Positions 51,312-60,816 of a stretch of 64,000 bases of DNA are shown one piece after another. The notes below the pieces were generated by a model that was given only the letters and a program-made list of their open reading frames with translations, had not been told where the DNA came from and did no database searches. Both the position numbers and the translations under genes were made by a program. Position 1 is the first letter of the stretch. Every line of letters begins with the position of its first letter. Source of the stretch: Rhodophyticola sp. CCM32 (lineage in GTDB: Bacteria > Pseudomonadota > Alphaproteobacteria > Rhodobacterales > Rhodobacteraceae). The stretch lies in NCBI RefSeq assembly GCF_004751985.1, contig NZ_CP038492.1, positions 1,922,001-1,986,000 on the forward strand. Direction: 5' to 3'.

Positions 51312-52646
51312 TCACCAATTGTCGCGGAACCATTTTACCGCCCGTTTCAGAGAGCGCGCGGGGTAGCGATCGGCCGGAACTTCAAAGTCCCACCATTCAT
51401 CCTGCGGGTAGGCCGCGAACAGTGACAGGCCGACACAGGCCGAGAAGGCAGGGCCACAGGCCGATTGCGGCAGGCCCTGCACCCGCAGGGGCCGCCCAAG
51501 CCGCACCTGATTGCCCAGAATCTTCGAGGCCAGCGCATCCAGCCCCGGCACCTGGCTGCCACCGCCGGTCAGAACGATCCGCTGGCTTGGCAGATGGTCA
51601 AACCCCGCCGCGTCCAGCCGCACGCGCACCTCTTCCAGAATTTCCTCGACCCGGGGCCGCATCACGCCGATCAGCTCTGCCCGCGAGATTGTGCGCCGGT
51701 CATGGTGCCAGTCGCCGGTATTGGCCTCCAGCTCGATCCGCTCCCGGTCATCCATGCCGGTGGCCACCACGCCGCCAAAGCGGGTTTTCAGCCGCTCGGC
51801 ATCATTCATCGGGATCTGCAACGCCTGAGAGATGTCCGAGGTCACATGATCCCCGCCCATGCGCACGGTATCGGCGTAAATCATGTGTTTCTTGATGAAG
51901 ATCGACAGGCCGGTGGACCCGCCGCCCATATCTATACAGGCCGCGCCCAGTTCCTGTTCATCCTCGACCAGGCTGGCCACCCCGGCCACATAGGGGGACG
52001 ATGCGATCCCGGCCAGTTCCAGATCGCAGCGTTTCACGCAATAGAGCATATGTTCGATCGCCCGGGCGTCGATGGTCAGAAGATGCATGTCGGTTGACAG
52101 CCGGTTGCCCACATGACCACGCGGGTCGCTGAGCCCGGTGCGATGATCCAGCGCGAAATTCACCGGCTGCGCATGCATCACCTCGCGGTCTTCGCCGAAA
52201 TCGGGCACGTCACAGGCCGCCAGAACCCGGGCCACATCGCATTCGGAAACGGTGCCGGTCTGCAAACTGACCTCCCCGGTCAGCCCGTAAGACCGGGGCC
52301 GCGCGCCGGCAAAGCTGACGATCACATGATCGACCCGCGCGGCGGCCATTTTCTGCGCCCCCTGCACGGCGGTGCGAATGGCGCGCTCGGTTTCCTGCAT
52401 GGTTTCGATCTCGCCGAACTTCACCCCGCGCGACCGGGTTGTGGCCGCGCCGATCACCCGGAACGAGCTTTGCCCGGCCATCGCCCCCACCCCGTCGGCA
52501 GGTCGGAAATCATCGGTGCTGTCAAAGCGCAGCACCAGACAGGCAATCTTGTGGCTGCCGATATCAAGGATCGCCATCATCCCCCGGCGCATGGCTTCCT
52601 GCCGCTTGGCCCGCATCGCCCGCTGTGATTGGTACAGCATACTCAT
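51312..52646 (-). CDS. ftsA: Cell division protein FtsA
   Basis: 444 residues. Actin-like ATPase that anchors FtsZ to the membrane: MMAILDIGSHKIACLVLRF (phosphate 1), GAACIDMGGGSTGLSIF (phosphate 2), IVLTGGGSQVPGLDALASKI (adenosine). The C-terminus ends with a basic amphipathic helix (RSLKRAVKWFRDNW) suited to membrane binding. The ATG overlaps the ftsQ stop (ATGA). Confidence 0.96.
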   Translation of the reverse strand: MSMLYQSQRAMRAKRQEAMRRGMMAILDIGSHKIACLVLRFDSTDDFRPADGVGAMAGQSSFRVIGAATTRSRGVKFGEIETMQETERAIRTAVQGAQKMAAARVDHVIVSFAGARPRSYGLTGEVSLQTGTVSECDVARVLAACDVPDFGEDREVMHAQPVNFALDHRTGLSDPRGHVGNRLSTDMHLLTIDARAIEHMLYCVKRCDLELAGIASSPYVAGVASLVEDEQELGAACIDMGGGSTGLSIFIKKHMIYADTVRMGGDHVTSDISQALQIPMNDAERLKTRFGGVVATGMDDRERIELEANTGDWHHDRRTISRAELIGVMRPRVEEILEEVRVRLDAAGFDHLPSQRIVLTGGGSQVPGLDALASKILGNQVRLGRPLRVQGLPQSACGPAFSACVGLSLFAAYPQDEWWDFEVPADRYPARSLKRAVKWFRDNW

Positions 52647-53545
52647 CCGTTCCCGTCTCCGATGTCGATGCCCCGCATGCGACGCAATTCGGTCAACGCA
52701 TGCGGGCTAAGTTGAATATTGGGGCGCTGCGGGTTGCGCATGTCGATCCGCTGGATATCGCGTTCCAGCACATCCTGGGCGTCGTTCAGCGCCATCACCC
52801 GGTCAAGGGCGGTCAGCGGGTCGCGCGCAGGCAGCAGAATGCGGCAGCCATTGCGCAGCACCACATCCCACCGACGTTCGCCCATCCGCACCAATCCGTG
52901 CATCCCGTCCCCCAGAGACGCGGCGGCATCCATCAGGGCCAATGCCTCATCAACCGCCCGGTCAGCCCCTTCGCCCGCGATCATCGGCAGGGGGGTGGGA
53001 AGCTCCCGCTCGGACAGGCGGGCGACAAACTGCCCCGCCGCATCCAGCAGCACCGGTTCCGCCCGGGTCTGCCAGATGATCACCGGCACGCGTTCCTCGA
53101 TGGTGGCAATCAGATAGCCGCCGGGTTCGATCCGTATCCGCGCACGGGCCACGGCGGGAAAGCCCTCAAGCCGGTTGCGCAACCCCTCCAGATCCAGATC
53201 GAAAGAGGAGACCGGCAGATCCAGCGCCAGAATGGCGCGCAGGTCTTCCGACAATTGCGGGCTGGCCCCGTCGATCGTCATCAGATTGACCCGAAATTCC
53301 GGCCGGTTCTCGATCTCGCGCCTCAGCTCGGCCACCTGATCGGTCACGCCACGCCAGTTTGCCGGGTCTGACAGATACCAGCCGACCCCGAGGATCAGCA
53401 GGAAGGCAGGCAACCCGATCCGCAACAAAGACCGGAACAGCGGCGTCAGCCACAGCCGCTGAAACCGGTAGGACCAGATCGAAGGCGCCGGATCATGGGC
53501 GGGGGGCGAGGCCACCGGACCCCGGCGGGCAATCAGCGATCGCAT
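52643..53545 (-). CDS. ftsQ: Cell division protein FtsQ
   Basis: 300 residues. Cytoplasmic N-terminus, one transmembrane helix (about 47-66, LLRIGLPAFLLILGVGWYLS), a POTRA domain (about 85-155, FRVNLMTIDGASPQLSEDLRAIL) and the FtsQ/DivIB beta-domain. It links early and late divisome parts in the periplasm. The ATG within the ddl 3' end (13-nt overlap) is preferred to an upstream codon. It lies between ddl and ftsA as in most dcw clusters. Confidence 0.93.
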   Translation of the reverse strand: MRSLIARRGPVASPPAHDPAPSIWSYRFQRLWLTPLFRSLLRIGLPAFLLILGVGWYLSDPANWRGVTDQVAELRREIENRPEFRVNLMTIDGASPQLSEDLRAILALDLPVSSFDLDLEGLRNRLEGFPAVARARIRIEPGGYLIATIEERVPVIIWQTRAEPVLLDAAGQFVARLSERELPTPLPMIAGEGADRAVDEALALMDAAASLGDGMHGLVRMGERRWDVVLRNGCRILLPARDPLTALDRVMALNDAQDVLERDIQRIDMRNPQRPNIQLSPHALTELRRMRGIDIGDGNG

Positions 53546-54483
53546 GAGGCATCCTCCACCATCCAGGCACAAAGCTGACCGAAACTCATCCCATGGGCCT
53601 GGGCTTGTTCGGGGGTCAGCGAGGTGGGGGTCATGCCGGGCTGGGTATTTGTCTCCAGAACGATCAGCCCCTCAAGCCCGCGCGCCTCGTCCCAGCGGAA
53701 ATCCGTGCGGCTGACACCGCGACAGCCAAGGGCGTTATGGGCGGTAAGGGCCATCTCCATACAGGCGTCGAAAACCTGTTTCGGCAGATCGGCAGGCAGC
53801 ACATGGCGCGAACCGCCGGGCTTGTATTTCGCATCGTAATCATACCAGCCATCGGTGAGGATATCGGTGACCGTCAGCGCGCCCGGGTCACCTGCCCCGC
53901 CGCCGATCACCGTGGTGGTCAGCTCACGGCCCGGTATATAGGCCTCGACCATCACCTGGTCGGGCAGCGTGTCGGCCAGATGCGGCGGGCCGTTGGCGGC
54001 CTCATGCACCAGATAGACCCCGACCGAGGAGCCTTCCCGGTTCGGTTTCACCACATAGGGCGGGGTCATCACATGATCGGCCATCACATCGGTTTTGGCG
54101 GCCAGAAAGCTTTCGGCCACCGGCAATCCGTGGCGGCGATAGACATCCTTGCTACGCTCCTTGTCCATCGCCAGCGCCGAGGCCAGAACCCCGGAATTGG
54201 TATAGGGGATGCGCAGCCATTCCAGCAGGCCCTGCACGCAGCCATCCTCGCCCCAGCGACCGTGAAGCGCATTGAATGCAACATCGGGTTTCAGATCGGT
54301 CAGACACGCGGTCAGATCGGCACCCGCATCCACCTGCGTCACCTCAAACCCCTCATCCCGCAGCGCGATGGCGCATTCACGCCCAGTGGACAGGGACACC
54401 TCGCGCTCTGCCGAGGGGCCGCCCATCAAAACCGCAACTGTGGGGAGTGTTCTGCCCGAACTCACCGCCACGATGTGCCTCAT
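53533..54483 (-). CDS. ddl: D-alanine--D-alanine ligase
   Basis: 316 residues. ATP-grasp enzyme making the D-Ala-D-Ala end of the wall stem peptide. Motifs: VAVLMGGPSAEREVSLSTGR, FNALHGRWGEDGCVQGLLE, VVKPNREGSSVGVYLV and the C-terminal LIVLETNTQPGMTPTSLTPE. The first ATG has a weak SD; a GTG four codons later is served by GAGG and may be the real start. It lies between murB and ftsQ. Confidence 0.95.
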   Translation of the reverse strand: MRHIVAVSSGRTLPTVAVLMGGPSAEREVSLSTGRECAIALRDEGFEVTQVDAGADLTACLTDLKPDVAFNALHGRWGEDGCVQGLLEWLRIPYTNSGVLASALAMDKERSKDVYRRHGLPVAESFLAAKTDVMADHVMTPPYVVKPNREGSSVGVYLVHEAANGPPHLADTLPDQVMVEAYIPGRELTTTVIGGGAGDPGALTVTDILTDGWYDYDAKYKPGGSRHVLPADLPKQVFDACMEMALTAHNALGCRGVSRTDFRWDEARGLEGLIVLETNTQPGMTPTSLTPEQAQAHGMSFGQLCAWMVEDASCDR

Positions 54484-54528
54484 ATACCGCCGGGCCTATG
54501 CTGCCCGTTTGGTCTTGTTTCCCGCCGG

Positions 54529-55464
54529 TTATTCCGGCGTTTTGCCGCCCGCAGGGTCACCTACGCGCATAATTTCCCATTGTAGCTCTATTCCGCTGTG
54601 TTGGAAAACCTTTTTTCGAACCTCTTCGCCCAAACCTTCCAGATCGGCAGCCGTCGCGCCGCCGGTATTGATCATGAAATTGGAATGCATCTCGCTCATC
54701 TGCGCACCGCCCCGTATGGCCCCGCGCATACCAGCCTCGTCAATCACCTTCCAGGCCTTCAGATCATGGGTGTCATCGGCCCGCCCGGTTGAGCTGAACC
54801 CCGCCGGGTTGCGAAAGGTGGACCCGGCACTGCGATCCTTGGTGGGCTGGGTGGCATCACGTTTGGCAAGCTGTTCGCCCATCCGCGCCTCAAGCACCGC
54901 CGGATCACCGGCATCGGCCCGGAAACTGACCGAGGTGATCACCGCGCCCTCGGGCAGATCGGTCTGGCGATAGGCGAAATGAATATCCTTTGGTGTCAGG
55001 GTCACAGACGTACCATCACGCAGCACCGCCCTTGCCGACACAAAATGATCCGCCACATAGGATCCGTAACAGCCCGCATTCATCTTCAGCGCCCCGCCGA
55101 TGGCGCCGGGGATGGTGCGCAGGAATGTCAGGTCAAGCCCGGCAGTGGCGGCCTTGCGGGCCACATGGGCATCCAGTGCGGCGGCCCCGGCCGTCACCTT
55201 GCCTGCAGCCGTTTCGATCCCGTTGAAGCCACGCCCCAGGCGGATCACCACGGCGCGCAGCCCGCCGTCGCGCACAATCAGGTTTGACCCGACACCCATG
55301 GGAAAGACCGGGATCGCCGGGTCGAGTGCTGCCAGGAACTGCGCCAGATCCGCTTCATCGGCGGGCTGAAACAGAACATCCGCCGGGCCACCCACCCGCA
55401 TCCAGGTCAGATCGGCCAGCGGGCGCCCCCGGGTCAGGACCCCTGTCGTCTGAGGCAAATCCAT
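54529..55464 (-). CDS. murB: UDP-N-acetylmuramate dehydrogenase
   Basis: 311 residues, FAD enzyme that reduces UDP-GlcNAc-enolpyruvate to UDP-MurNAc. Type I MurB blocks are [57 protein letters not shown] (with the catalytic region GSTFRNPAG later) and the active-site Glu in the C-terminus. The frame is open over 100 codons upstream, but that part covers the preceding membrane protein gene in another frame. The correct ATG shares its A with that gene's stop (TGATG). Confidence 0.95.
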   Translation of the reverse strand: MDLPQTTGVLTRGRPLADLTWMRVGGPADVLFQPADEADLAQFLAALDPAIPVFPMGVGSNLIVRDGGLRAVVIRLGRGFNGIETAAGKVTAGAAALDAHVARKAATAGLDLTFLRTIPGAIGGALKMNAGCYGSYVADHFVSARAVLRDGTSVTLTPKDIHFAYRQTDLPEGAVITSVSFRADAGDPAVLEARMGEQLAKRDATQPTKDRSAGSTFRNPAGFSSTGRADDTHDLKAWKVIDEAGMRGAIRGGAQMSEMHSNFMINTGGATAADLEGLGEEVRKKVFQHSGIELQWEIMRVGDPAGGKTPE

Positions 55465-55760
55465 CACGTCTGATCCCCGTCCGGCATGTGCCGTTTGCGT
55501 CTTATCGATATGCCTGCCACCCCGCCAATCAGCGCGCCGACAGCGGCAGGCAAGGCCACAAAGAACAGCAAGACGGCTGACCCTATTGCGTCCCACCCGG
55601 TTTGCCGGTTCATGTTGATCAGCATCCAAAGCGACAGGATCAGCAAAGCCGCCCAGAACAGATAAACCGTAAGCGGCGACAGATACCGGCCCAGAACAAA
55701 GGCCAGCCAGGCTGAGACACTGCCGGTGCCTGCGATAACAAGAATGATCCCTGGGTCCAT
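55464..55760 (-). CDS. Small membrane protein before murB
   Basis: 98 residues with three hydrophobic helices (about 5-25, 28-48 and 58-82: [35 protein letters not shown]), ending in a basic tail ([12 protein letters not shown]). No family is recognised. Stop and murB start overlap (TGATG), so it is coupled to murB. With the two DUF2484 proteins it makes a run of three small membrane proteins between murC and murB. Confidence 0.75.
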   Translation of the reverse strand: MDPGIILVIAGTGSVSAWLAFVLGRYLSPLTVYLFWAALLILSLWMLINMNRQTGWDAIGSAVLLFFVALPAAVGALIGGVAGISIRRKRHMPDGDQT

Positions 55761-55846
55761 GCCACCTGCCCCGCAATGTCCCGCAAGTTACGGGTTTGGC
55801 CCCGAAAGCGGAACCCCGTCAAGCAGCCCCATACCGGCGCGCGCAA

Positions 55847-56095
55847 TCACTGGCTGCTGATCAACCGCTGCACCCAGCGGCCCAGATAAATCAGCGGCCA
55901 GCGCAACACCGAGGCCCCGGCCACCATCGCACCAAGCCCCCACCACGGCCCCAATTGCCAGGTCAGATACCCCAGAAGCGGAATACCGGTGGCGATCAGC
56001 AGCCAGGCCGCGGGCCAATGATATCGTTGCGGGCCAAGCCCGATCAAACAGGCAATCACGGCCCAAAGACAGGCCAGGGTCAAGGACAGGGGCAT
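55847..56095 (-). CDS. DUF2484-type small membrane protein (second copy)
   Basis: 82 residues, three predicted helices: LTLACLWAVIACLIGLGP, AAWLLIATGIPLLGYLTW and GLGAMVAGASVLRWPLIYLG. It clearly resembles the preceding gene's product (S-L-T-A-C-L-W start; P-L-x-G-Y motif; central W-Q-x-G-P; R-x-P-L-x-Y end), so the two arose by tandem duplication. The start overlaps that gene's stop (TGATG). I assign DUF2484 from family resemblance; its function is unknown. Confidence 0.78.
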   Translation of the reverse strand: MPLSLTLACLWAVIACLIGLGPQRYHWPAAWLLIATGIPLLGYLTWQLGPWWGLGAMVAGASVLRWPLIYLGRWVQRLISSQ

Positions 56096-56346
56096 CAGAT
56101 GCCTCCTTTCAAACGGGTCATGGCCCGGCGCGCAAAATACAGAAGCGGGCGGCGGAACATCGAGAGGACGGCGAACACCACAAGAAGCACCAGAAGCGGG
56201 CCATGCTGCCAGGCCACATAGCCGATCAGCGGCAGGGACAGGATCAACAGCGCGATCCCCGGAATATATTGATGCCGCATGGGCAGCATCGCAACGATGG
56301 CTGCGGCCAGAACCCAGAGACAGGCAAATGTCAGGGACAGGCTCAT
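56095..56346 (-). CDS. DUF2484-type small membrane protein (first copy)
   Basis: 83 residues, three predicted helices: LTFACLWVLAAAIVAML, PGIALLILSLPLIGYVAW and LLVLLVVFAVLSMFRRPLLYFA, ending in a basic tail. It is the likely original of the pair and is closer to the usual DUF2484 sequence (MSLSLTFACLWVLAA). It lies between murC and murB, a place these proteins often occupy in Rhodobacterales (from memory). A division/wall role is only suggested by location. Confidence 0.8.
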   Translation of the reverse strand: MSLSLTFACLWVLAAAIVAMLPMRHQYIPGIALLILSLPLIGYVAWQHGPLLVLLVVFAVLSMFRRPLLYFARRAMTRLKGGI

Positions 56347-56403
56347 GCGATCCCCCCGCCGATCCGGGGGGAACCCGCCAAAGCCATGGCGTCAGCTATA
56401 GCG

Positions 56404-56535
56404 CCGGATTGAAATTCTGCACCATATATACATTCCGCAGAGGGCATCGCCCGTACCGTGGGGGCGGTACGGGCGATGCCCGGCGGTGCCGCCGGGCGGG
56501 AGGGTGATGCGGGGTAGTGCAGAATTTCACCTCGG
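56404..56535 (-). repeat. Dispersed inverted-repeat element, family B copy 4
   Basis: About 132 bp with the best-preserved ends: left CCGGATTGAAATTCTGCACC, right (other strand) CCGAGGTGAAATTCTGCACT. The interior forms hairpins GGGCATCGCCCGTACCG/CGGTACGGGCGATGCCC and CCCGGCGGTGCCGCCGGG. It lies in the gap between murC and the DUF2484 pair, on a co-directional transcript. Confidence 0.8.
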
Positions 56536-56578
56536 TGCTTCAGGCGCGGAAATGCCAAAAGATCGGAACATGTCCACA

Positions 56579-57991
56579 TCATCCGGTCGCCCCTTTCGAC
56601 AGCCGGGCGGGCAGGCCCTGCGCCCAGGCCGAGATTGTGCCGGCCCCAAGACAGACCACGATATCGCCCTCCTGCGTCTGTGCGCGGATCAGAGTTTCCA
56701 GATCATCCTCGCTTTGCAGCGCATGGGCATGACGATGGCCATGCCGGATCAGCCCGGCCACCAGATCATCCCGGGTGGCGCCTTCAATCGGGTCTTCGCC
56801 TGCCGCAAAGACCTCGGCAATGGCCACCACATCGGCATCGTTGAAACAGGCGCAGAAATCCTCGAACAGCGAATGCAGGCGGGAATAGCGATGCGGCTGA
56901 TGCACCGCGATCACCCGGCCCTCGCTGGCCTGACGCGCGGCTTTCAGCACGGCGGAAATTTCCACCGGGTGATGGCCATAATCGTCGATGATGGTCACAC
57001 CATCGACCTCACCCACTTTGGTAAAGCGCCGGTTCACGCCCTTGAACCCGGCCAGCGCCTCGCGGATTTCACTGGTCTTCAGCCCCAGATGGCGGGCCAC
57101 GGCAACGGCGGCCAGCGCGTTTGAGACATTGTGATCCCCGGGCATCGGCAGGCTGCACCCCTCGATCACCCGGCCCTCGGCCTGCAACGCGATGTCGAAA
57201 TGCGCCACACCCCTGGCGTATTTCAGGTTCACCGCCCGCACATCCGCCTGCGCATTGAACCCGAAGGTCAGCACCCGGCGGTCCGATATCTTGCCCACAA
57301 GGGTCTGCACATCCGGGTCATCGGTGCAGCAGACGGCCAGCCCGTAAAACGGAATGTTGGAGACGAAATTCAGGAACCCCTGATGCAGGGCCTCTTCACT
57401 GCCCCAATGTTCCATATGTTCCGGGTCGATATTGGTGACAATCGCAATCGTCGCGGGCAGTCGGGTGAAGGTTCCGTCACTTTCATCGGCCTCCACCACC
57501 ATCCATTCGCCCTGCCCCATCCGCGCGTTGGATCCATAGGCATGAATGATCCCGCCATTGATCACCGTCGGGTCAACGCCACCGGCATCCAGCAGGGTTG
57601 CCACCAGGGTTGTGGTGGTGGTCTTGCCATGGGTGCCCGCCACGGCAATGTTGGATTTCAGCCGCATCAGTTCGGCCAGCATCTCGGCCCGGCGCACCAC
57701 CGGCAGTCCCATGACCCGGGCGGCATCCAGTTCCGCATTGCCCGGCTTGATCGCGCTTGAGATCACCACGACCTCAGCCGCCTCAAGATTTTCCGCGGTC
57801 TGGCCGATGAAGATTTTCGCACCCAGCTCCTGCAACCGTTCGGTCAGTTTCGAGGCTTTCAGATCAGACCCCTGCACCTGATAGCCATGGTTCAGCAGAA
57901 CCTCGGCAATCCCCGACATGCCGATCCCGCCGATCCCGACGAAATGGATCGGACCAAGCTGGGTGGGGAGTTTTGTGGCAGCAGCATTCAT
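56579..57991 (-). CDS. murC: UDP-N-acetylmuramate--L-alanine ligase
   Basis: 470 residues. Adds L-Ala to UDP-MurNAc. Motifs: [20 protein letters not shown] (Rossmann), [19 protein letters not shown] (ATP loop, about 111-129), [27 protein letters not shown] and [11 protein letters not shown]. The ATG overlaps the murG stop (ATGA), so murG-murC are coupled. Confidence 0.97.
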   Translation of the reverse strand: MNAAATKLPTQLGPIHFVGIGGIGMSGIAEVLLNHGYQVQGSDLKASKLTERLQELGAKIFIGQTAENLEAAEVVVISSAIKPGNAELDAARVMGLPVVRRAEMLAELMRLKSNIAVAGTHGKTTTTTLVATLLDAGGVDPTVINGGIIHAYGSNARMGQGEWMVVEADESDGTFTRLPATIAIVTNIDPEHMEHWGSEEALHQGFLNFVSNIPFYGLAVCCTDDPDVQTLVGKISDRRVLTFGFNAQADVRAVNLKYARGVAHFDIALQAEGRVIEGCSLPMPGDHNVSNALAAVAVARHLGLKTSEIREALAGFKGVNRRFTKVGEVDGVTIIDDYGHHPVEISAVLKAARQASEGRVIAVHQPHRYSRLHSLFEDFCACFNDADVVAIAEVFAAGEDPIEGATRDDLVAGLIRHGHRHAHALQSEDDLETLIRAQTQEGDIVVCLGAGTISAWAQGLPARLSKGATG

Positions 57992-59088
57992 GACAGGTCT
58001 TTCTTTGCCAGTTCTTCGACCAGAACCGCCAGACGTTCCGTTGCGTCGGGCACGCCTGTGCCAAGGGCCGCATTGGCCATCTGCAAGGCGGCATCCGGCT
58101 GGGTCAGAATGGCGGCGATATGCCGGGACAGACTGTCTGGCGTGAACTGGCTTTCGGGGATCAGAATCGCCGCATCCGCCTCTACCAGGGCGCGGGCATT
58201 GGCGGTTTGCTCATCGCGGATCGCGGCGGCCAGCGGCACCAGGATCGACGGGCGCCCGATGATCGAGATATCGGCGATCGAGGACGCGCCGGAACGGCTG
58301 ATGATCAGTTGCGCCTCGGAAAACCGGCGCGGGATGTCGCGAAAGAACGGCTCCACCTCGGCGCTGATCCCGGCCTCGGCATAAGCGCCGGTGACCCGCG
58401 CCTGATCTTCCGGGCGGGCCTGCTGTGCAATGCGGACCGTTTTGCGCACCCCCTCCGGCAGGGCGGCAATTGCGGCAGGCACCACATCGGACAGGATGCG
58501 CGCGCCCTGGCTGCCACCGATCACTACGATCGACAGCGGGTAATCCCCCGGCGGAATATACGAGGCCCCGGCCCTGTCCAGTACCGAAGCCCGCACCGGA
58601 TTGCCCGAATGCACCGCATTTGTGCCCTCGGGCAATTCGGTTGGCCAGGTTCCGCAGGCCACGACATCGACCCGTCTGGCGAAAAGCTGATTGACCCGGC
58701 CCAGAACTCCGTTTTGTTCATGCAGCATCCGGGGCCGCCCGGTCAGCCAGGCCGCCGCCATCGCCGGGATCGAGGGGTAGCCGCCAAAGCCCACCACAAC
58801 GCTTGGGCGTTCCCGCGCCATCCGAACCGTGGCCGCAAGAATGCCGCCCAGAATCCGAAACGGCGTCACCAGTTTCGTCAAAAGCCCGCCCCGCGCGAAT
58901 GTGGCCGAGGCCACCTGCCGCACATCGACAACATGGGGGAAATCCCCCGCATACCGCGCGCCCCGCGCATCGGTGGACAGCGTCACCCGCCAGCCCCGGC
59001 GCAACATCGCCTCGGCCAGGGCCTGGGCCGGGAACATATGCCCGCCGGTGCCGCCTGCCGCGATGATAAGATGCGAGGGTCCAGTCAT
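57988..59088 (-). CDS. murG: Lipid II synthase (UDP-GlcNAc:lipid I transferase) MurG
   Basis: 366 residues. GT-B glycosyltransferase on the inner face of the membrane. It has [58 protein letters not shown] and [21 protein letters not shown] with [13 protein letters not shown]. The internal ATG ([10 protein letters not shown]) is the family start. It sits 4 nt after ftsW. Confidence 0.97.
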   Translation of the reverse strand: MTGPSHLIIAAGGTGGHMFPAQALAEAMLRRGWRVTLSTDARGARYAGDFPHVVDVRQVASATFARGGLLTKLVTPFRILGGILAATVRMARERPSVVVGFGGYPSIPAMAAAWLTGRPRMLHEQNGVLGRVNQLFARRVDVVACGTWPTELPEGTNAVHSGNPVRASVLDRAGASYIPPGDYPLSIVVIGGSQGARILSDVVPAAIAALPEGVRKTVRIAQQARPEDQARVTGAYAEAGISAEVEPFFRDIPRRFSEAQLIISRSGASSIADISIIGRPSILVPLAAAIRDEQTANARALVEADAAILIPESQFTPDSLSRHIAAILTQPDAALQMANAALGTGVPDATERLAVLVEELAKKDLS

Positions 59089-59092
59089 GCCG

Positions 59093-60259
59093 CTACCGGT
59101 GCCGGCTGAGAAGGATATCACCGATCTCGCCCTGCGGGCGGGTCCGGGTCAGGGCCAGCAGCATGCCGATGGCAAGGCCGGTGGCAATCAGGCTGGACCC
59201 GCCATAGCTGACAAAAGGCAATGTCATGCCCTTGGCCGGCAACAACCGCACCGCCACGCCCATATTGATGATGGCCTGCAAGGCCAGAAGACTGCTCAGC
59301 CCCGCGCCTGCCAGGCGAATGAACGGGTCACGTTCTCTCATCAGGCGGAAGAATCCGCGCAGGGCGATGACGGCAAAAAGCGCGATGATGACCAGCACCA
59401 GAACCAGCCCGTATTCCTCGGCCGCGACCGCGATGATGAAATCCGTATGGGCGTCAGGCAGGGTCCATTTCACCGCGCCCTCGCCCAGACCCGCGCCGAA
59501 AAACCCGCCTTCGCGGATCGCGTTGGTCGCATAGGCCAGCTGTGTATTCGGGTCCAGTTCGGTTGACAGGAACCCGTCAATCCGCCGCGCGAAATGTTCG
59601 GAATTGGAATAGGCGATGGTGCCCGCCGCACCCACCACAACGCCGATTGCCGCCAGAAGCAGCATCGGCGCCCCGGCGATGAAATAGATCACGCACCAGG
59701 CAAAAACCACCAAAGCGGCCTGCCCGAAATCGGGCTGCATCGCCAGAAAACCGACAATCGCGATGGTCACCACCAGCGAGACCAGCTTGCCCGGCGGGCC
59801 GCCGACCTCCTGGCTGGCGGCGATCATCCAGGCGGTGAAAATCACGAAGACCGGTTTCAGAAATTCCGAAGGCTGAAGGCTTGCAAAGCCCAGCGAATAC
59901 CAGCGCGTGGCGCCCTGCCCGTAATCCGTACCAAAGGCAGGCAACAGGGCCAGCGCCCCGAACGCCGCAAAGAAGCCCAGCACCGCCAGCCGCCGGATCT
60001 GGGTTGGGGTCAGCATCGACACCATCACCATCACCATCAAGGCCAGCCCGCCAAAGGCCGCCTGCCTGATCACATAATGGAACGGGTCATGGCCGTTGCG
60101 TTCCGCCAGCGGCGGTGAGGCCGCGAAACCCAGCAACAGGCCAATCGCGAAAAGCGCCAGAATGCACCCGATGGTGACACGATCAACCGTGCGCCACCAG
60201 CGCGGCAGAATAGCCTCGCCCGATTGCACGACCACCGTGCCATGCGCCATTTCCGTCAT
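59093..60259 (-). CDS. ftsW: SEDS glycosyltransferase FtsW
   Basis: 388 residues, ten membrane spans. SEDS features: [40 protein letters not shown] (written ATRWYSLG in full), [41 protein letters not shown] with [11 protein letters not shown] and the C-terminal [16 protein letters not shown]. It polymerises lipid II at the septum with its PBP3/FtsI partner (ftsI is outside this window). It is followed by murG. Confidence 0.96.
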   Translation of the reverse strand: MTEMAHGTVVVQSGEAILPRWWRTVDRVTIGCILALFAIGLLLGFAASPPLAERNGHDPFHYVIRQAAFGGLALMVMVMVSMLTPTQIRRLAVLGFFAAFGALALLPAFGTDYGQGATRWYSLGFASLQPSEFLKPVFVIFTAWMIAASQEVGGPPGKLVSLVVTIAIVGFLAMQPDFGQAALVVFAWCVIYFIAGAPMLLLAAIGVVVGAAGTIAYSNSEHFARRIDGFLSTELDPNTQLAYATNAIREGGFFGAGLGEGAVKWTLPDAHTDFIIAVAAEEYGLVLVLVIIALFAVIALRGFFRLMRERDPFIRLAGAGLSSLLALQAIINMGVAVRLLPAKGMTLPFVSYGGSSLIATGLAIGMLLALTRTRPQGEIGDILLSRHR

Positions 60260-60375
60260 GGGATATCGCCCGATACTGCCTCTATGCTGCCCGGTTATCC
60301 GGGTCTGGGTGACAGCTTAGCGCGAAAATCGCCTGAGGGCCAGTGAAAGAAGGCCCCGCCCGCAAATAGCTTATT

Positions 60376-60759
60376 TCACTTAGGCGGCTGCCAAAGCTCG
60401 ATCTTGCGACCGTCCAGGTCCAGTATCCAGCCGAACTTCCCGTATTCGTGGCTTTCGCGCGGCTGAAGCTCCTCCACCCCTTCGGATGTCACCCGCTCCA
60501 GCATCGCATCAAGATCATCCACCATCAGGTTCACCATGAACGGCAGGGTCGAGGGTTTGAAATATTCCCCGCCCGCCTTGAAAGGCGCAAAGATCGTCCG
60601 CGCCCCTTCGGGAAATTCCTGCCCGCTGTCCTTATGCAGAAAATCAAATCCGCCATAGTCACTGGGCACCATTCCCAGAACGCGGCTATACCAGTCCTTG
60701 GTCGCCTCAGGGTCGGCGCATTCCAGAAACACGCCGCCTACACCGATCACCTCTGCCAT
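60376..60759 (-). CDS. VOC (glyoxalase/bleomycin resistance) family protein
   Basis: 127 residues with the paired beta-alpha-beta-beta-beta VOC layout: GVGGVFLECADPEATKDWYSRVLGM, FMVNLMVDDLDAMLERVTSEGVEEL and KFGWILDLDGRKIELWQP. Candidate metal ligands at family positions are the Glu in FLECAD and the Glu in KIELWQ. The activity cannot be told. GAGGGTGAC precedes the ATG chosen. It is placed between murD and ftsW on the same strand, an unusual guest in the dcw cluster. Confidence 0.85.
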   Translation of the reverse strand: MAEVIGVGGVFLECADPEATKDWYSRVLGMVPSDYGGFDFLHKDSGQEFPEGARTIFAPFKAGGEYFKPSTLPFMVNLMVDDLDAMLERVTSEGVEELQPRESHEYGKFGWILDLDGRKIELWQPPK

Positions 60760-60816
60760 CCTGTCACCCTCTGTCTTGTGGTCCGCCTCGACCATACCAC
60801 GGATCGCGGATCAGGC

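Noticed and set aside
55465..55776. N-terminal extension of MurB by 104 residues
   Set aside because: The stretch is the coding region of the 98-residue membrane protein in another frame; MurB homologues begin at [12 protein letters not shown] sequence.
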